A program made the position numbers and the translations under genes. From Flavobacteriaceae bacterium (GTDB lineage: Bacteria; Bacteroidota; Bacteroidia; Flavobacteriales; Flavobacteriaceae): DNA of 18,806 bases. The stretch is taken from NCBI GenBank assembly GCA_002729755.1, contig PBYT01000016.1:37845-56650 (forward strand). Reading direction: 5' to 3'. This document shows positions 1-7,411 of this stretch, piece by piece. The notes under the pieces are model-generated. The model ran no database searches. It was not told the origin of the DNA and saw nothing but the letters and a program-made list of their open reading frames with translations. How positions within the stretch are numbered: the stretch's first letter is position 1; every line of letters starts with the position of its first letter.

Positions 1-491
1 CCAACCATTCCTGCAGGTATGCCAAGGGCCTTGCCAATCCCTACAAGAGCTATTCCTACTGTTGCTGAAGTAGTCCAGCTACTTCCAGTTGCTAGTGATA
101 TAATTGAACAAATGATTATACAAGCAGGGAGAAAGATATTTGGATCAAGTAATTTTAATCCATAATAAACCATAGAAGGAATAATCCCACTTATCATCCA
201 TGTTCCAGCTAGAGCTCCTACCCAAAGAAGTATTATTAAAGCTGGAGTAACAGATTTAATACTATTTGAAATACTATTTATTACTTCTTTATAAGATATG
301 TTATATTTCATACCTATCATTGCAGCAAAAGCACCACTTAGTATTAAAATAAACTGACTAGATCCAGCAAGTGGATCAGCTTCGTATATAAATACATTTG
401 CATATAAATTAAATGATAGTAATGTTACCAAAAACAAAAGAGGTAAAATTGCTACCGATAAGGGTAAGTTCTTTTTTTTAGACTCTTTCAA
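1..491 (-). CDS. nhaC: NhaC-family Na+/H+ antiporter, 5' part (3' end outside window)
   Basis: An inner-membrane transporter expected to exchange Na+ for H+. The minus-strand frame stays open from about position 500 to the window edge and encodes hydrophobic segments separated by short loops. The stretch containing WVGALAGTWMISG, then LATGSSWTTSATVGIAL and GIGKALGIPAG, is characteristic of the NhaC family. About 163 residues are visible, roughly the N-terminal third of a family that is usually 450-500 aa. A stop lies in frame at 501-503 and no ATG precedes the first membrane segment, so the TTG at 491 (reading on as KESKKKNLPLSVAILP) is the best start. It is divergent from tilS with 89 bp between the start codons. 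Family assignment is firm; the exact ion specificity is inferred. Confidence 0.85.
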   Translation of the reverse strand, partial: MKESKKKNLPLSVAILPLLFLVTLLSFNLYANVFIYEADPLAGSSQFILILSGAFAAMIGMKYNISYKEVINSISNSIKSVTPALIILLWVGALAGTWMISGIIPSMVYYGLKLLDPNIFLPACIIICSIISLATGSSWTTSATVGIALVGIGKALGIPAGMV

Positions 492-515
492 GACTTTTTT
501 TTAACAAGTTTAGAA

Positions 516-523
516 CAAAAATA
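516..523 (-). promoter_or_regulatory. Possible -7 promoter box for nhaC
   Basis: Read on the minus strand this is TATTTTTG, a perfect match to the Bacteroidota -7 consensus TAnnTTTG. It lies about 25 nt upstream of the TTG start, which would leave a short untranslated leader. No TTG-type -33 element was found at the usual 19-21 nt distance, so this is suggestive only. Confidence 0.3.
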
Positions 524-568
524 CTTAAGTATGCTATATGAATATAGTTATTTGACTAAAAGTTTATT

Positions 569-576
569 TAATTTTG
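569..576 (+). promoter_or_regulatory. Possible -7 promoter box for tilS-dsbD
   Basis: TAATTTTG matches TAnnTTTG perfectly. A TTTGAC sequence lies upstream at 551-556, but the spacing is 14 nt rather than the usual 19-21. The box ends only 4 nt before the tilS GTG, so transcription from it would start at or near the start codon. In such AT-rich DNA a chance match is quite possible. Confidence 0.22.
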
Positions 577-580
577 CATA

Positions 581-1510
581 GTGTCAAAAGAATTAGAACA
601 ATTATTTTTATCTGAAACTAATCAGTATAAAGATTGTAAGTTTTTGCTTGCTGTTAGTGGCGGTGTTGATAGTATGGTTTTAGCTAAACTATTTCTATCC
701 AACAAATTAAATTTTTCTATTGCTCACTGTAATTTTCACCTAAGAGGAAAAGAAAGTGATAATGATGAAATATTTATAAGTAAATGGTGTTCAGAAAACA
801 ATATTGAGTTATTTGTAAAAAAATTTACCACAGAAGATTATTGTAAAAATAATAAGATGACCATTCAAATGGGAGCTAGAAAACTAAGATATGAATGGTT
901 TGGGGAGTTAATTAAAAAAGAGAAACATGATTTTATTGTAACTGCTCATCATCTAGATGATCAGTTAGAGACATTTATAATTAATTCAATAAGAGGAACT
1001 GGAATTGATGGTTTAGTTGGTATACCAGATAATATTAATAAAATAATTAGACCACTTTTAATGATTTCTAAGGAACAAATAATCGAGTTTTCTAAAGTAA
1101 ATAAAATTAACTATAGAGAAGATTCATCAAATGATAAAGAAGATTATTTAAGAAATAAAATTAGACATTCTGTAGTGCCATATTTGAAATCAGATGATAA
1201 AAATGTTCTATTGAAATTCAAGACAACTATTGAAAATTTAAATTCAACTAAGTTATTTATTGAAAAGGTAATTTCTAACCTAAAGGATAGAATTTTTATC
1301 CATGAAGAAAACACTATAATTACTAATATAGATTTGCTAAAAGATCTTAACCCAATTGAGTTCTATATACATGAATTATATAAAGATTTTGAATTTAATT
1401 ATAAAGAGATTCTTAAGTTATTTGAGTCTGATTCGGGAAAACATATATCTTCACCAAATTATAAGATGACTAAACAAAAAAATAATTTAATAATTACTAA
1501 AATCAAATAA
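581..1510 (+). CDS. tilS: tRNA(Ile)-lysidine synthetase, short form
   Basis: Cytoplasmic ATP-dependent enzyme that converts the wobble cytidine of the CAU-anticodon isoleucine tRNA to lysidine, so that AUA is read as Ile. The PP-loop SGGVDS is at residues 26-31, preceded by LLAV, and the family stretch HHLDDQLETFIINSIRGTG follows around residues 127-145, with GIPD and RPLL after it. The start is GTG at 581; an in-frame stop at 569-571 and no nearby ATG support it. The protein is 309 aa, shorter than E. coli TilS (432 aa) or typical Bacteroidota forms. It ends just after the SGKHISSP segment, so it appears to lack the most C-terminal domain. Aquifex TilS is also short, so this need not mean inactivity. 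Its stop overlaps the dsbD ATG by one base, indicating co-transcription. Confidence 0.9.
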   Translation: MSKELEQLFLSETNQYKDCKFLLAVSGGVDSMVLAKLFLSNKLNFSIAHCNFHLRGKESDNDEIFISKWCSENNIELFVKKFTTEDYCKNNKMTIQMGARKLRYEWFGELIKKEKHDFIVTAHHLDDQLETFIINSIRGTGIDGLVGIPDNINKIIRPLLMISKEQIIEFSKVNKINYREDSSNDKEDYLRNKIRHSVVPYLKSDDKNVLLKFKTTIENLNSTKLFIEKVISNLKDRIFIHEENTIITNIDLLKDLNPIEFYIHELYKDFEFNYKEILKLFESDSGKHISSPNYKMTKQKNNLIITKIK

Positions 1511-3432
1511 TGGTTAAAATTCTAGTTTTTCTATTTTCTTTTTTTTCTTTTTCATTTCAACCTGAAGAACCAGTCAGTTGGAAATATGAGCTAGATAAAA
1601 TTGATAACTATCAATACAAGTTAACTTTTAATGCTAAAATTATAGATGGTTGGAAGCTCTACTCCCAGTATTCTCCAATTGAAGAAAATGCTACTGAATT
1701 TGTTTTTTTAAATCCTGATTTAAATTCTGCTATAAAAGAAAAATTTGATGAGAGTGATCCTATTATAGGCTTTGACAATGTATTTGATATGGACCTTCCA
1801 TACTTTAATTATGAAGCAAGTTTTAATAAAATAATAAACCTTAAGAACCTTGATTTAGAATCATTTAAAGTTGAGATTATCTATTCATCGTGTGATGATG
1901 AATTATGTGTTTTTAGAAATGAAACATTCAATATTCCAATTGACCCTTCTAAAAAATTAAAAATTGATAATAATGTAACACTAGATGATATTAAAAAATA
2001 TAATAACCTAAAATTTGATTTTAAACGAACTGAACTTGTTACAAGTGATTTTTCTAATTCAATTAGGTATATTGAAATATTCATATTTGGATTAATTGCA
2101 GGATTTTTAGCCCTCTTAACCCCCTGTGTTTTTCCAATGATACCTCTTACTGTTTCATATTTTTTAGATCAAGAAAAATTAAAATATGGAAGTTTAAAAT
2201 CAGCATCTTTATACGGACTATTTATTGTCTTAATCTATGTTGGTTTAAGCCTTCCTTTTCATCTTTTTGATAGTCTAAACCCTAATATTCTTAATGCAAT
2301 TTCAACCAATATATATGTTAACATAACATTCTTTATTGTATTTATAATTTTTGCAATTTCTTTCTTTGGTTATTTTGATCTGACCATACCAAATTCGATA
2401 ATAAATAAATCTGATTCAAAATCTTCAAAGGGAGGGATAATAGGAATATTTTTTATGTCTTTAACATTAGCATTGGTTTCATTTTCTTGTACTGGTCCTA
2501 TATTAGGATCATTATTAGCTGGATCACTTTCTGGTTCTGAATCAGGGGCGGTCCAATTAAGTATTGGAATGCTTGGATTTGGAGTTTCTTTAGGACTTCC
2601 TTTTACATTATTGGCTTTTTATCCTAAATACTTATCATTAATCCCAAATTCAGGATTCTGGTTAACTAAGTTGAAGGTAACATTAGGTTTTCTAGAGTTA
2701 GCCCTTGCATTTAAGTTCCTTTCAAATGCTGATCTAGTTGGAAGTTGGGGTATTCTAAAAAGAGAGGTTTTTATTCTAATATGGGTATTAATATTTTTAT
2801 CCCTTGCCTTGTATCATTTTAGATCATCTTTTAAGAAACCTAAATTTAATTTTAAAAGTATCCCTGGATTGGCATCTCTTGTATTTTCAATATACCTAAT
2901 TTCAGGTCTTTATAATAATAGTAATGTGAGGTTTTTGAGTGGAATTCTTCCTCCTGAGTTTTATACAATTGAAAGTTCTGAAAATCAATGTCCACTTGGT
3001 TTAAATTGTTATAAGAGTTTTGAAGAGGGTAGAAGCTATGCTTTAGAAAATGAAAAACTGGTTTTACTTGATTTTACTGGATGGGCATGTGCAAATTGTA
3101 GAAGAATGGAAGAAAATGTCTGGTCTAAACCAAGCATTTATAATCTTTTAGAAAATGAATTTGTAATTATATCTTTATATGTAGATGATAGATCAGAGTT
3201 AGATTATAATGATAAGTTTAAATACATAAATGATCTTGGGAAAACTCAACATGTTAATAGAACAGGTCAAAAATGGTCTGTTTTTCAATTTTTGAATTTT
3301 AAGAGTGCTTCACAGCCATATTATGTTGCCATGAAACCAACAGGTGAAATTTTAAGTGAACCTATACAATATGCTTCCGAAAGAAATTTTAAAAACTGGT
3401 TAGATCTTTCTATTTCTGAGTCATTAAAATAA
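1510..3432 (+). CDS. dsbD: Thiol:disulfide interchange protein DsbD
   Basis: Inner-membrane protein that carries reducing equivalents from cytoplasmic thioredoxin to periplasmic thiol partners. It has all three expected parts in 640 aa. A short hydrophobic N-terminus (VKILVFLFSFFSFSF) is likely the signal peptide. The periplasmic N-domain carries the cysteine pair C128 and C133 (SSCDDELC). A CcdA-like membrane domain from about residue 190 to 475 has its redox cysteines at C206 (LLTPCVFP) and C327 (FSCTGP). A C-terminal thioredoxin domain carries GWACANC with C527 and C530. All six redox cysteines are therefore present. The ATG overlaps the tilS stop (TAATG). It converges on the nitroreductase gene with 8 bp between the stops, and no hairpin terminator is visible in that gap. 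Substrates cannot be told from sequence. Confidence 0.92.
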   Translation: MVKILVFLFSFFSFSFQPEEPVSWKYELDKIDNYQYKLTFNAKIIDGWKLYSQYSPIEENATEFVFLNPDLNSAIKEKFDESDPIIGFDNVFDMDLPYFNYEASFNKIINLKNLDLESFKVEIIYSSCDDELCVFRNETFNIPIDPSKKLKIDNNVTLDDIKKYNNLKFDFKRTELVTSDFSNSIRYIEIFIFGLIAGFLALLTPCVFPMIPLTVSYFLDQEKLKYGSLKSASLYGLFIVLIYVGLSLPFHLFDSLNPNILNAISTNIYVNITFFIVFIIFAISFFGYFDLTIPNSIINKSDSKSSKGGIIGIFFMSLTLALVSFSCTGPILGSLLAGSLSGSESGAVQLSIGMLGFGVSLGLPFTLLAFYPKYLSLIPNSGFWLTKLKVTLGFLELALAFKFLSNADLVGSWGILKREVFILIWVLIFLSLALYHFRSSFKKPKFNFKSIPGLASLVFSIYLISGLYNNSNVRFLSGILPPEFYTIESSENQCPLGLNCYKSFEEGRSYALENEKLVLLDFTGWACANCRRMEENVWSKPSIYNLLENEFVIISLYVDDRSELDYNDKFKYINDLGKTQHVNRTGQKWSVFQFLNFKSASQPYYVAMKPTGEILSEPIQYASERNFKNWLDLSISESLK

Positions 3433-3440
3433 ACTAACGA

Positions 3441-4157
3441 TTATCTTTTTTTATAAACTTTTTTAAACGGGATTCTAAATCTTTTTCCATAGACTCCTTT
3501 GGAACTTCTTATTCCACATCCAATTATCATATTTATTTCAGATGATTTACTTAGATTTAAATTTTTCTTTATTCTTATAGAGTCAAAACCTTCCATTGGA
3601 CAAGTATCATAATTATATCCAGCCATACTGATCATAAAGTTCTGTGATGCAAGCCCAGCGCTTTTATGGGCAACTATTCTCATATCAGATTTTCTTAATT
3701 GTCTGAATATAACTCTGAATAATCCTATAAACCAGGCATATAGATATTTAATATAGCTTAATATTCCCAAAAAGTTATTGTACGCAAGAGGAATTACGGT
3801 TTTATAATATTTCATAACTAATTTATATTCCCTTTCACTCATACTTTCCTTATTAGATTCTTGAAACTTTATATTGTCTTTAGCTCGGTCTCTCCATAAA
3901 TCTCTTCTTACAACAGTAATAACAAGTTGTTTTGCAGTTCGAGCAGCTGGTTGATTAAAACAAGACTTAGCAATCTTTTTAATTAAATTATTATTAGTTA
4001 TATGATAAAATTCCCATAATTGGAGATTACTACTTGTTGGAGCAAGAACTGCATTTTCAATACATTTTTTTACAATGTTATCATCTATCTCTAGATCTTT
4101 GTCAAATCTCCTTACAGATCTTCTGTATTTTATAGCTTCAGATACAGTTTTTTCCAT
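3441..4157 (-). CDS. Nitroreductase-family FMN protein
   Basis: Predicted FMN-dependent NAD(P)H oxidoreductase. Recognisable family features are the N-terminal YRRSVRRFD (residues 11-19) that contacts the FMN phosphate, LAPTSSNLQLWEF (38-50) and, near the C-terminus, SAGLASQNFMISMAG followed by CPMEGFD and a final GCGIR. The protein is 238 aa, within the family range. A hydrophobic aromatic stretch around residues 131-152 (containing IKYLYAWFIGLFRVIF) replaces the usual variable central region and might hold a substrate or contact the membrane. The start lies 2 nt after the stop of the aldehyde dehydrogenase gene, so the two are probably one transcript. The natural substrate is unknown; aldehyde or quinone chemistry alongside its neighbour is only a guess. 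Confidence 0.82.
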   Translation of the reverse strand: MEKTVSEAIKYRRSVRRFDKDLEIDDNIVKKCIENAVLAPTSSNLQLWEFYHITNNNLIKKIAKSCFNQPAARTAKQLVITVVRRDLWRDRAKDNIKFQESNKESMSEREYKLVMKYYKTVIPLAYNNFLGILSYIKYLYAWFIGLFRVIFRQLRKSDMRIVAHKSAGLASQNFMISMAGYNYDTCPMEGFDSIRIKKNLNLSKSSEINMIIGCGIRSSKGVYGKRFRIPFKKVYKKR

Positions 4158-4159
4158 TT

Positions 4160-5539
4160 TTAGAACTTACTTAATAGTTTTTTTAAAGTATTAAATGATT
4201 TTGGATATGGGCCAAACCTGAATGGAATATCTAGCATTGATTGTTTCTTTAGTATAGGCTTATAATGAGAAAATGTATCAAAGCTATATTTTCCTCTATA
4301 AGCGCCCATTCCGCTATTTCCAATTCCTCCAAATGGAAGGTTTGAATTAATATAATGTATAAGAGTATCATTTATAACACACCCACCAAAAGAGAAGTTA
4401 TTAATCAAATAATTTATAAATTTCTTATTATTTGAAAAAACATAAAAGGCAAGAGGGTTTGGATTTTTTAATATTACCTTTTCTATTTCCCTGACATCAT
4501 TATAAGATATTATTGGAAGAATAGGTCCAAATATTTCTTCTAACATAATTGGTGAGTTAATATCAGGGTCTATAATTAATGTTGGTTCAATATATTTATC
4601 TTCTTTATTTGAATGACCGCCAAAAACTATATTTTGACCATTAATTATTTTTATTAATCTATCAACATGATTTTTACTAATTATTCTTCCGTAATCATTA
4701 GATTGATTAGGTTTATTACCATATATTTTAACAATTTCAATTTTAAGACGATCAATAAGCTTAGATTTTATTTCATCATTAACTAAAATATAATCTGGAG
4801 CTATACAAGTTTGTCCACAATTGATAAACTTACCTGATACAATTCTTTTCGCCGCCTTTTCAATATTTACCCCTTTGTCAATAATACAAGGGCTTTTTCC
4901 GCCTAATTCAAGTGTTACTGGAGTTAAATTTTTTGCAGCTTCACTTGCTACAATTTTTCCAACTCTTGTGCTTCCAGTAAAAAAAATATAGTCCCATTTT
5001 TTAGATAACAGGCTCTTTGAAACTTCAGCGTCACCCTGAATGACTGAAACAATATTTTCTGGAAAAGTCTCTCTAATTAACCTATTTAGTACAGATGAGG
5101 TATTAGGTGCTAATTCAGAAGGTTTAATTACAACTGTATTTCCTGAACTAAAAGCTCCAATCAATGGTGTTAAAGATAATTGAAATGGGTAATTCCATGG
5201 AGTGATAATAAGAACCTTCCCATATGGTTCTGGTTTTAGATAATTTTTTGAGGGAAAGTTTAATATTGATGCTTTTACTTTTTTGTCCTTTGACCATTTG
5301 CTTAGGTTTTTTATAAAGAGTTTGATTTCTTTTTCAACAAGAAGTATCTCAGTAAGAAAAGATTCGAATTTTGCTTTACTAAGATCTTTAGAAAGAGCTT
5401 CATAAATTTCGTCTTCAAATATTTTTATATTTAGAAGTAACTTTTTTAAAAGTAAAATTCTTGAACTAATAGTATTAGAATTCTTATTTAAGAAATCTTT
5501 TTGAGAATTTATAATATCATTGATTTTTGAAATATCCAT
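4160..5539 (-). CDS. Aldehyde dehydrogenase, class 3-like
   Basis: NAD(P)+-dependent oxidation of an aldehyde to its carboxylate, in the cytoplasm or at the membrane face. Counting from the ATG at 5539 (459 aa), the motifs are PWNYPF at 114-119, VVIKPSELAP at 136-145, FTGSTRVG at 187-194, the general base E211 in LELGGKSP, and the catalytic cysteine C245 in NCGQTC. EEIFGPILP and LPFGGIGNSGMG follow near the C-terminus. The overall pattern, including CIAPDYIL after the catalytic cysteine, fits class 3 (fatty or aromatic aldehyde) enzymes. The frame is open three codons further to a TTG at 5548, but the ATG is preferred. It is the first gene of a minus-strand pair with the nitroreductase and divergent from the ilv operon. 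The specific substrate is not determined. Confidence 0.88.
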   Translation of the reverse strand: MDISKINDIINSQKDFLNKNSNTISSRILLLKKLLLNIKIFEDEIYEALSKDLSKAKFESFLTEILLVEKEIKLFIKNLSKWSKDKKVKASILNFPSKNYLKPEPYGKVLIITPWNYPFQLSLTPLIGAFSSGNTVVIKPSELAPNTSSVLNRLIRETFPENIVSVIQGDAEVSKSLLSKKWDYIFFTGSTRVGKIVASEAAKNLTPVTLELGGKSPCIIDKGVNIEKAAKRIVSGKFINCGQTCIAPDYILVNDEIKSKLIDRLKIEIVKIYGNKPNQSNDYGRIISKNHVDRLIKIINGQNIVFGGHSNKEDKYIEPTLIIDPDINSPIMLEEIFGPILPIISYNDVREIEKVILKNPNPLAFYVFSNNKKFINYLINNFSFGGCVINDTLIHYINSNLPFGGIGNSGMGAYRGKYSFDTFSHYKPILKKQSMLDIPFRFGPYPKSFNTLKKLLSKF

Positions 5540-5545
5540 AGACCA

Positions 5546-5553
5546 CAAATTTA
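5546..5553 (-). promoter_or_regulatory. Possible -7 promoter box for the aldehyde dehydrogenase gene
   Basis: On the minus strand this reads TAAATTTG, a perfect TAnnTTTG match, 6 nt before the ATG at 5539. If used, the transcript would begin almost at the start codon. No -33 TTG was found at the expected distance. Chance occurrence cannot be excluded. Confidence 0.22.
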
Positions 5554-5623
5554 TAATTTATGTACCTTTAAAACTTTAGAAATTTAAAATTTTTATTTGA
5601 CTATAGGAGATAAATTGTTGTAA

Positions 5624-5698
5624 ATGTTTATTATACAGCTATTTAACATCGCCAAATTACAATTGAATGTAATTAATCTACTTTATTTGATTTCATAA
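5624..5698 (+). CDS. Putative Ile/Leu/Val-rich leader peptide of the ilv operon
   Basis: A 24-codon frame with an ATG start and TAA stop lies wholly in the ilvD 5' region. It begins MFIIQLFNIA and ends NLLYLIS. Twelve of its 24 residues are branched-chain (five Ile, six Leu, one Val), against roughly a quarter expected for random DNA of this base composition. TAGGAG lies about 14 nt upstream of the ATG, further than a normal ribosome-binding site. The stop codon falls at the 3' arm of a 10-bp dyad (5674-5683 with 5697-5706). This arrangement is what a classical ribosome-mediated attenuator looks like: starvation for a BCAA would stall the ribosome in the peptide and change downstream RNA folding. 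The peptide itself would have no other function. Because short open frames are common in AT-rich DNA, this remains a prediction. Confidence 0.4.
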   Translation: MFIIQLFNIAKLQLNVINLLYLIS

Positions 5699-5737
5699 GT
5701 AGATTATTGATTTATAATTTAGAATTATATTTTTTTT
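5655..5737 (+). promoter_or_regulatory. Putative ilv leader RNA structure (attenuator-like)
   Basis: Three perfect dyads lie in series between the leader frame and ilvD: AATTACA (5655-5661) with TGTAATT (5668-5674); TAATCTACTT (5674-5683) with AAGTAGATTA (5697-5706); and TATAATT (5713-5719) with AATTATA (5723-5729). The last is followed directly by eight T residues (5730-5737), 2 nt before the ilvD ATG. Upstream TTGTAA (5618-5623) could pair with TTACAA (5657-5662) and so compete with the first dyad. Order and spacing suit an attenuator, but the last stem is only A-U pairs with a three-base loop and would be a weak terminator. No folding energy was calculated. Confidence 0.35.
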
Positions 5738-5739
5738 CT

Positions 5740-7410
5740 ATGCTTAATAAATACAGTAAAAATGTAACTCAAGATCCTTCTCAACCAGCTGCTCAAGCTA
5801 TGCTGCATGCTATTGGTTTGACGGATGAAGATTTTAAAAAACCATTTGTGGGAATCGCAAGTACTGGATATGAAGGAAACCCTTGCAATATGCATCTAAA
5901 TGATCTATCCACTCATATAAAAACCAGTATTAACAATTCTGAAATAGTAGGATTAATATTTAATACTATAGGTGTTAGTGATGGTATATCTATGGGTACA
6001 TTCGGAATGAGATATTCTTTACCTTCACGAGACATAATAGCTGATTCAATTGAGACTGTTGTTCAAGCAATGTCATATGATGGACTTGTAACCGTAGTTG
6101 GATGTGATAAGAATATGCCTGGTGCTTTAATGGCAATGTTAAGACTTAACAGGCCTAGTATTTTAGTATATGGAGGCACAATAGATTCTGGTTGTTATAA
6201 AAACAAAGAGCTTGATGTAGTATCTGCATTTGAAGCTTGGGGAGAAAAAGTTGCAGGACAAATAGATGAGACTGAATTTAAAAATGTAATTAAGAATGCT
6301 TGCCCAGGACCTGGGGCTTGTGGTGGAATGTATACCGCTAATACTATGGCTTCAGCTATAGAGGCTTTAGGGATGTCTTTACCTTTTAACTCATCTAATC
6401 CAGCTACAAGTCAGAATAAAATTGACGAGTGTAAAGAAATAGGAAACTCAATTAAATCATTGATAGAAAATGATATCAAGCCTTTAGATATAGTTACACT
6501 TAAATCTCTTGAAAATGCATTAAGGTTAGTTACAGTTCTTGGTGGTTCGACAAATGCAGTTCTGCATTTTCTTGCAATCGCAAAGGCTGCAAATATAGAT
6601 GTATCAATTGATTATTTTCAACAAATTAGTGATTCAACTCCTTTTCTTGCAAACTTAAAACCAAGTGGAAAATATTTAATGAAGGATCTGCATGAAATAG
6701 GAGGTATCCCAAGTGTATTGAAATATATGCTTGAAAATAATATGATAAATAGAGATTGCCTAACTGTAACTGGAAAAACTATTGAAGAAAATTTATCAAA
6801 TGTTAAAAGTTTAGATTTTTCTAATGATATTATTTTCCCTTTATCTAAACCTATTAAGGGAAGTGGTCATATACAGATTTTAAAAGGAAATCTTGCGGAA
6901 GAAGGTTCTGTTGCAAAGATTACTGGAAAAGAAGGGTTAGTATTTTCTGGTCCTGCAAAAGTTTTTAACAGTGAGTTTGAAACTATAGATGCAATTCAAA
7001 ACTTGAAAGTTAACAAAGGAGAAGTAGTAGTAATTAGATACGAAGGTCCAAAAGGTGGTCCTGGTATGCCTGAAATGTTAAAACCAACTTCAGCTATAAT
7101 AGGAGCAGGTTTAGGAAATGACGTTGCTTTAATTACAGATGGAAGATTCTCTGGAGGAACTCATGGTTTTGTAGTTGGACATATTGTTCCAGAAGCTTTT
7201 GAAGGAGGTACAATTGCATTAGTTGAAGATGGAGATGTGATTACAATTGATTCAAAAAATAACGTTATTAGTGTTGATCTTACAGATGTTGAGATAAGCG
7301 AAAGAAGAAAAAAATGGATAAAACCAGACTTGAAAATAAATAAAGGAATTTTGTATAAATATGTTAAATCAGTTTCAAATGCATCAAAGGGATGTGTAAC
7401 AGACGAATAA
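5740..7410 (+). CDS. ilvD: Dihydroxy-acid dehydratase
   Basis: Iron-sulfur enzyme that dehydrates 2,3-dihydroxyisovalerate and 2,3-dihydroxy-3-methylvalerate to the keto acids of valine/leucine and isoleucine. Cluster-ligand cysteines are visible at C49 (GNPCNMH), C122 (GCDKNMPG) and C194 (GPGACGG), with C188 nearby. The C-terminal ITDGRFSGGTHGF and VGHIVPEAF are family hallmarks, as is the N-terminal TQDPSQPAAQAML. The ATG at 5740 gives 556 aa, the normal length, and begins MLNKYSKN as in Bacteroidota homologues; the frame is open upstream to a TTG at 5707, which would only add an odd hydrophobic tail. It is the first gene of ilvDBNC, with 1 nt before ilvB. Regulation is probably through the leader region described just upstream. 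Confidence 0.96.
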   Translation: MLNKYSKNVTQDPSQPAAQAMLHAIGLTDEDFKKPFVGIASTGYEGNPCNMHLNDLSTHIKTSINNSEIVGLIFNTIGVSDGISMGTFGMRYSLPSRDIIADSIETVVQAMSYDGLVTVVGCDKNMPGALMAMLRLNRPSILVYGGTIDSGCYKNKELDVVSAFEAWGEKVAGQIDETEFKNVIKNACPGPGACGGMYTANTMASAIEALGMSLPFNSSNPATSQNKIDECKEIGNSIKSLIENDIKPLDIVTLKSLENALRLVTVLGGSTNAVLHFLAIAKAANIDVSIDYFQQISDSTPFLANLKPSGKYLMKDLHEIGGIPSVLKYMLENNMINRDCLTVTGKTIEENLSNVKSLDFSNDIIFPLSKPIKGSGHIQILKGNLAEEGSVAKITGKEGLVFSGPAKVFNSEFETIDAIQNLKVNKGEVVVIRYEGPKGGPGMPEMLKPTSAIIGAGLGNDVALITDGRFSGGTHGFVVGHIVPEAFEGGTIALVEDGDVITIDSKNNVISVDLTDVEISERRKKWIKPDLKINKGILYKYVKSVSNASKGCVTDE

Positions 7411-7411
7411 A

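Noticed and set aside
3433..3480. T-rich stretches at the dsbD/nitroreductase convergent junction as a terminator
   Set aside because: There are T runs but no inverted repeat precedes them on either strand, so a terminator is not supported.
5707..5739. Upstream TTG start for ilvD
   Set aside because: It would add eleven hydrophobic residues not typical of IlvD, and the ATG at 5740 matches the normal N-terminus.
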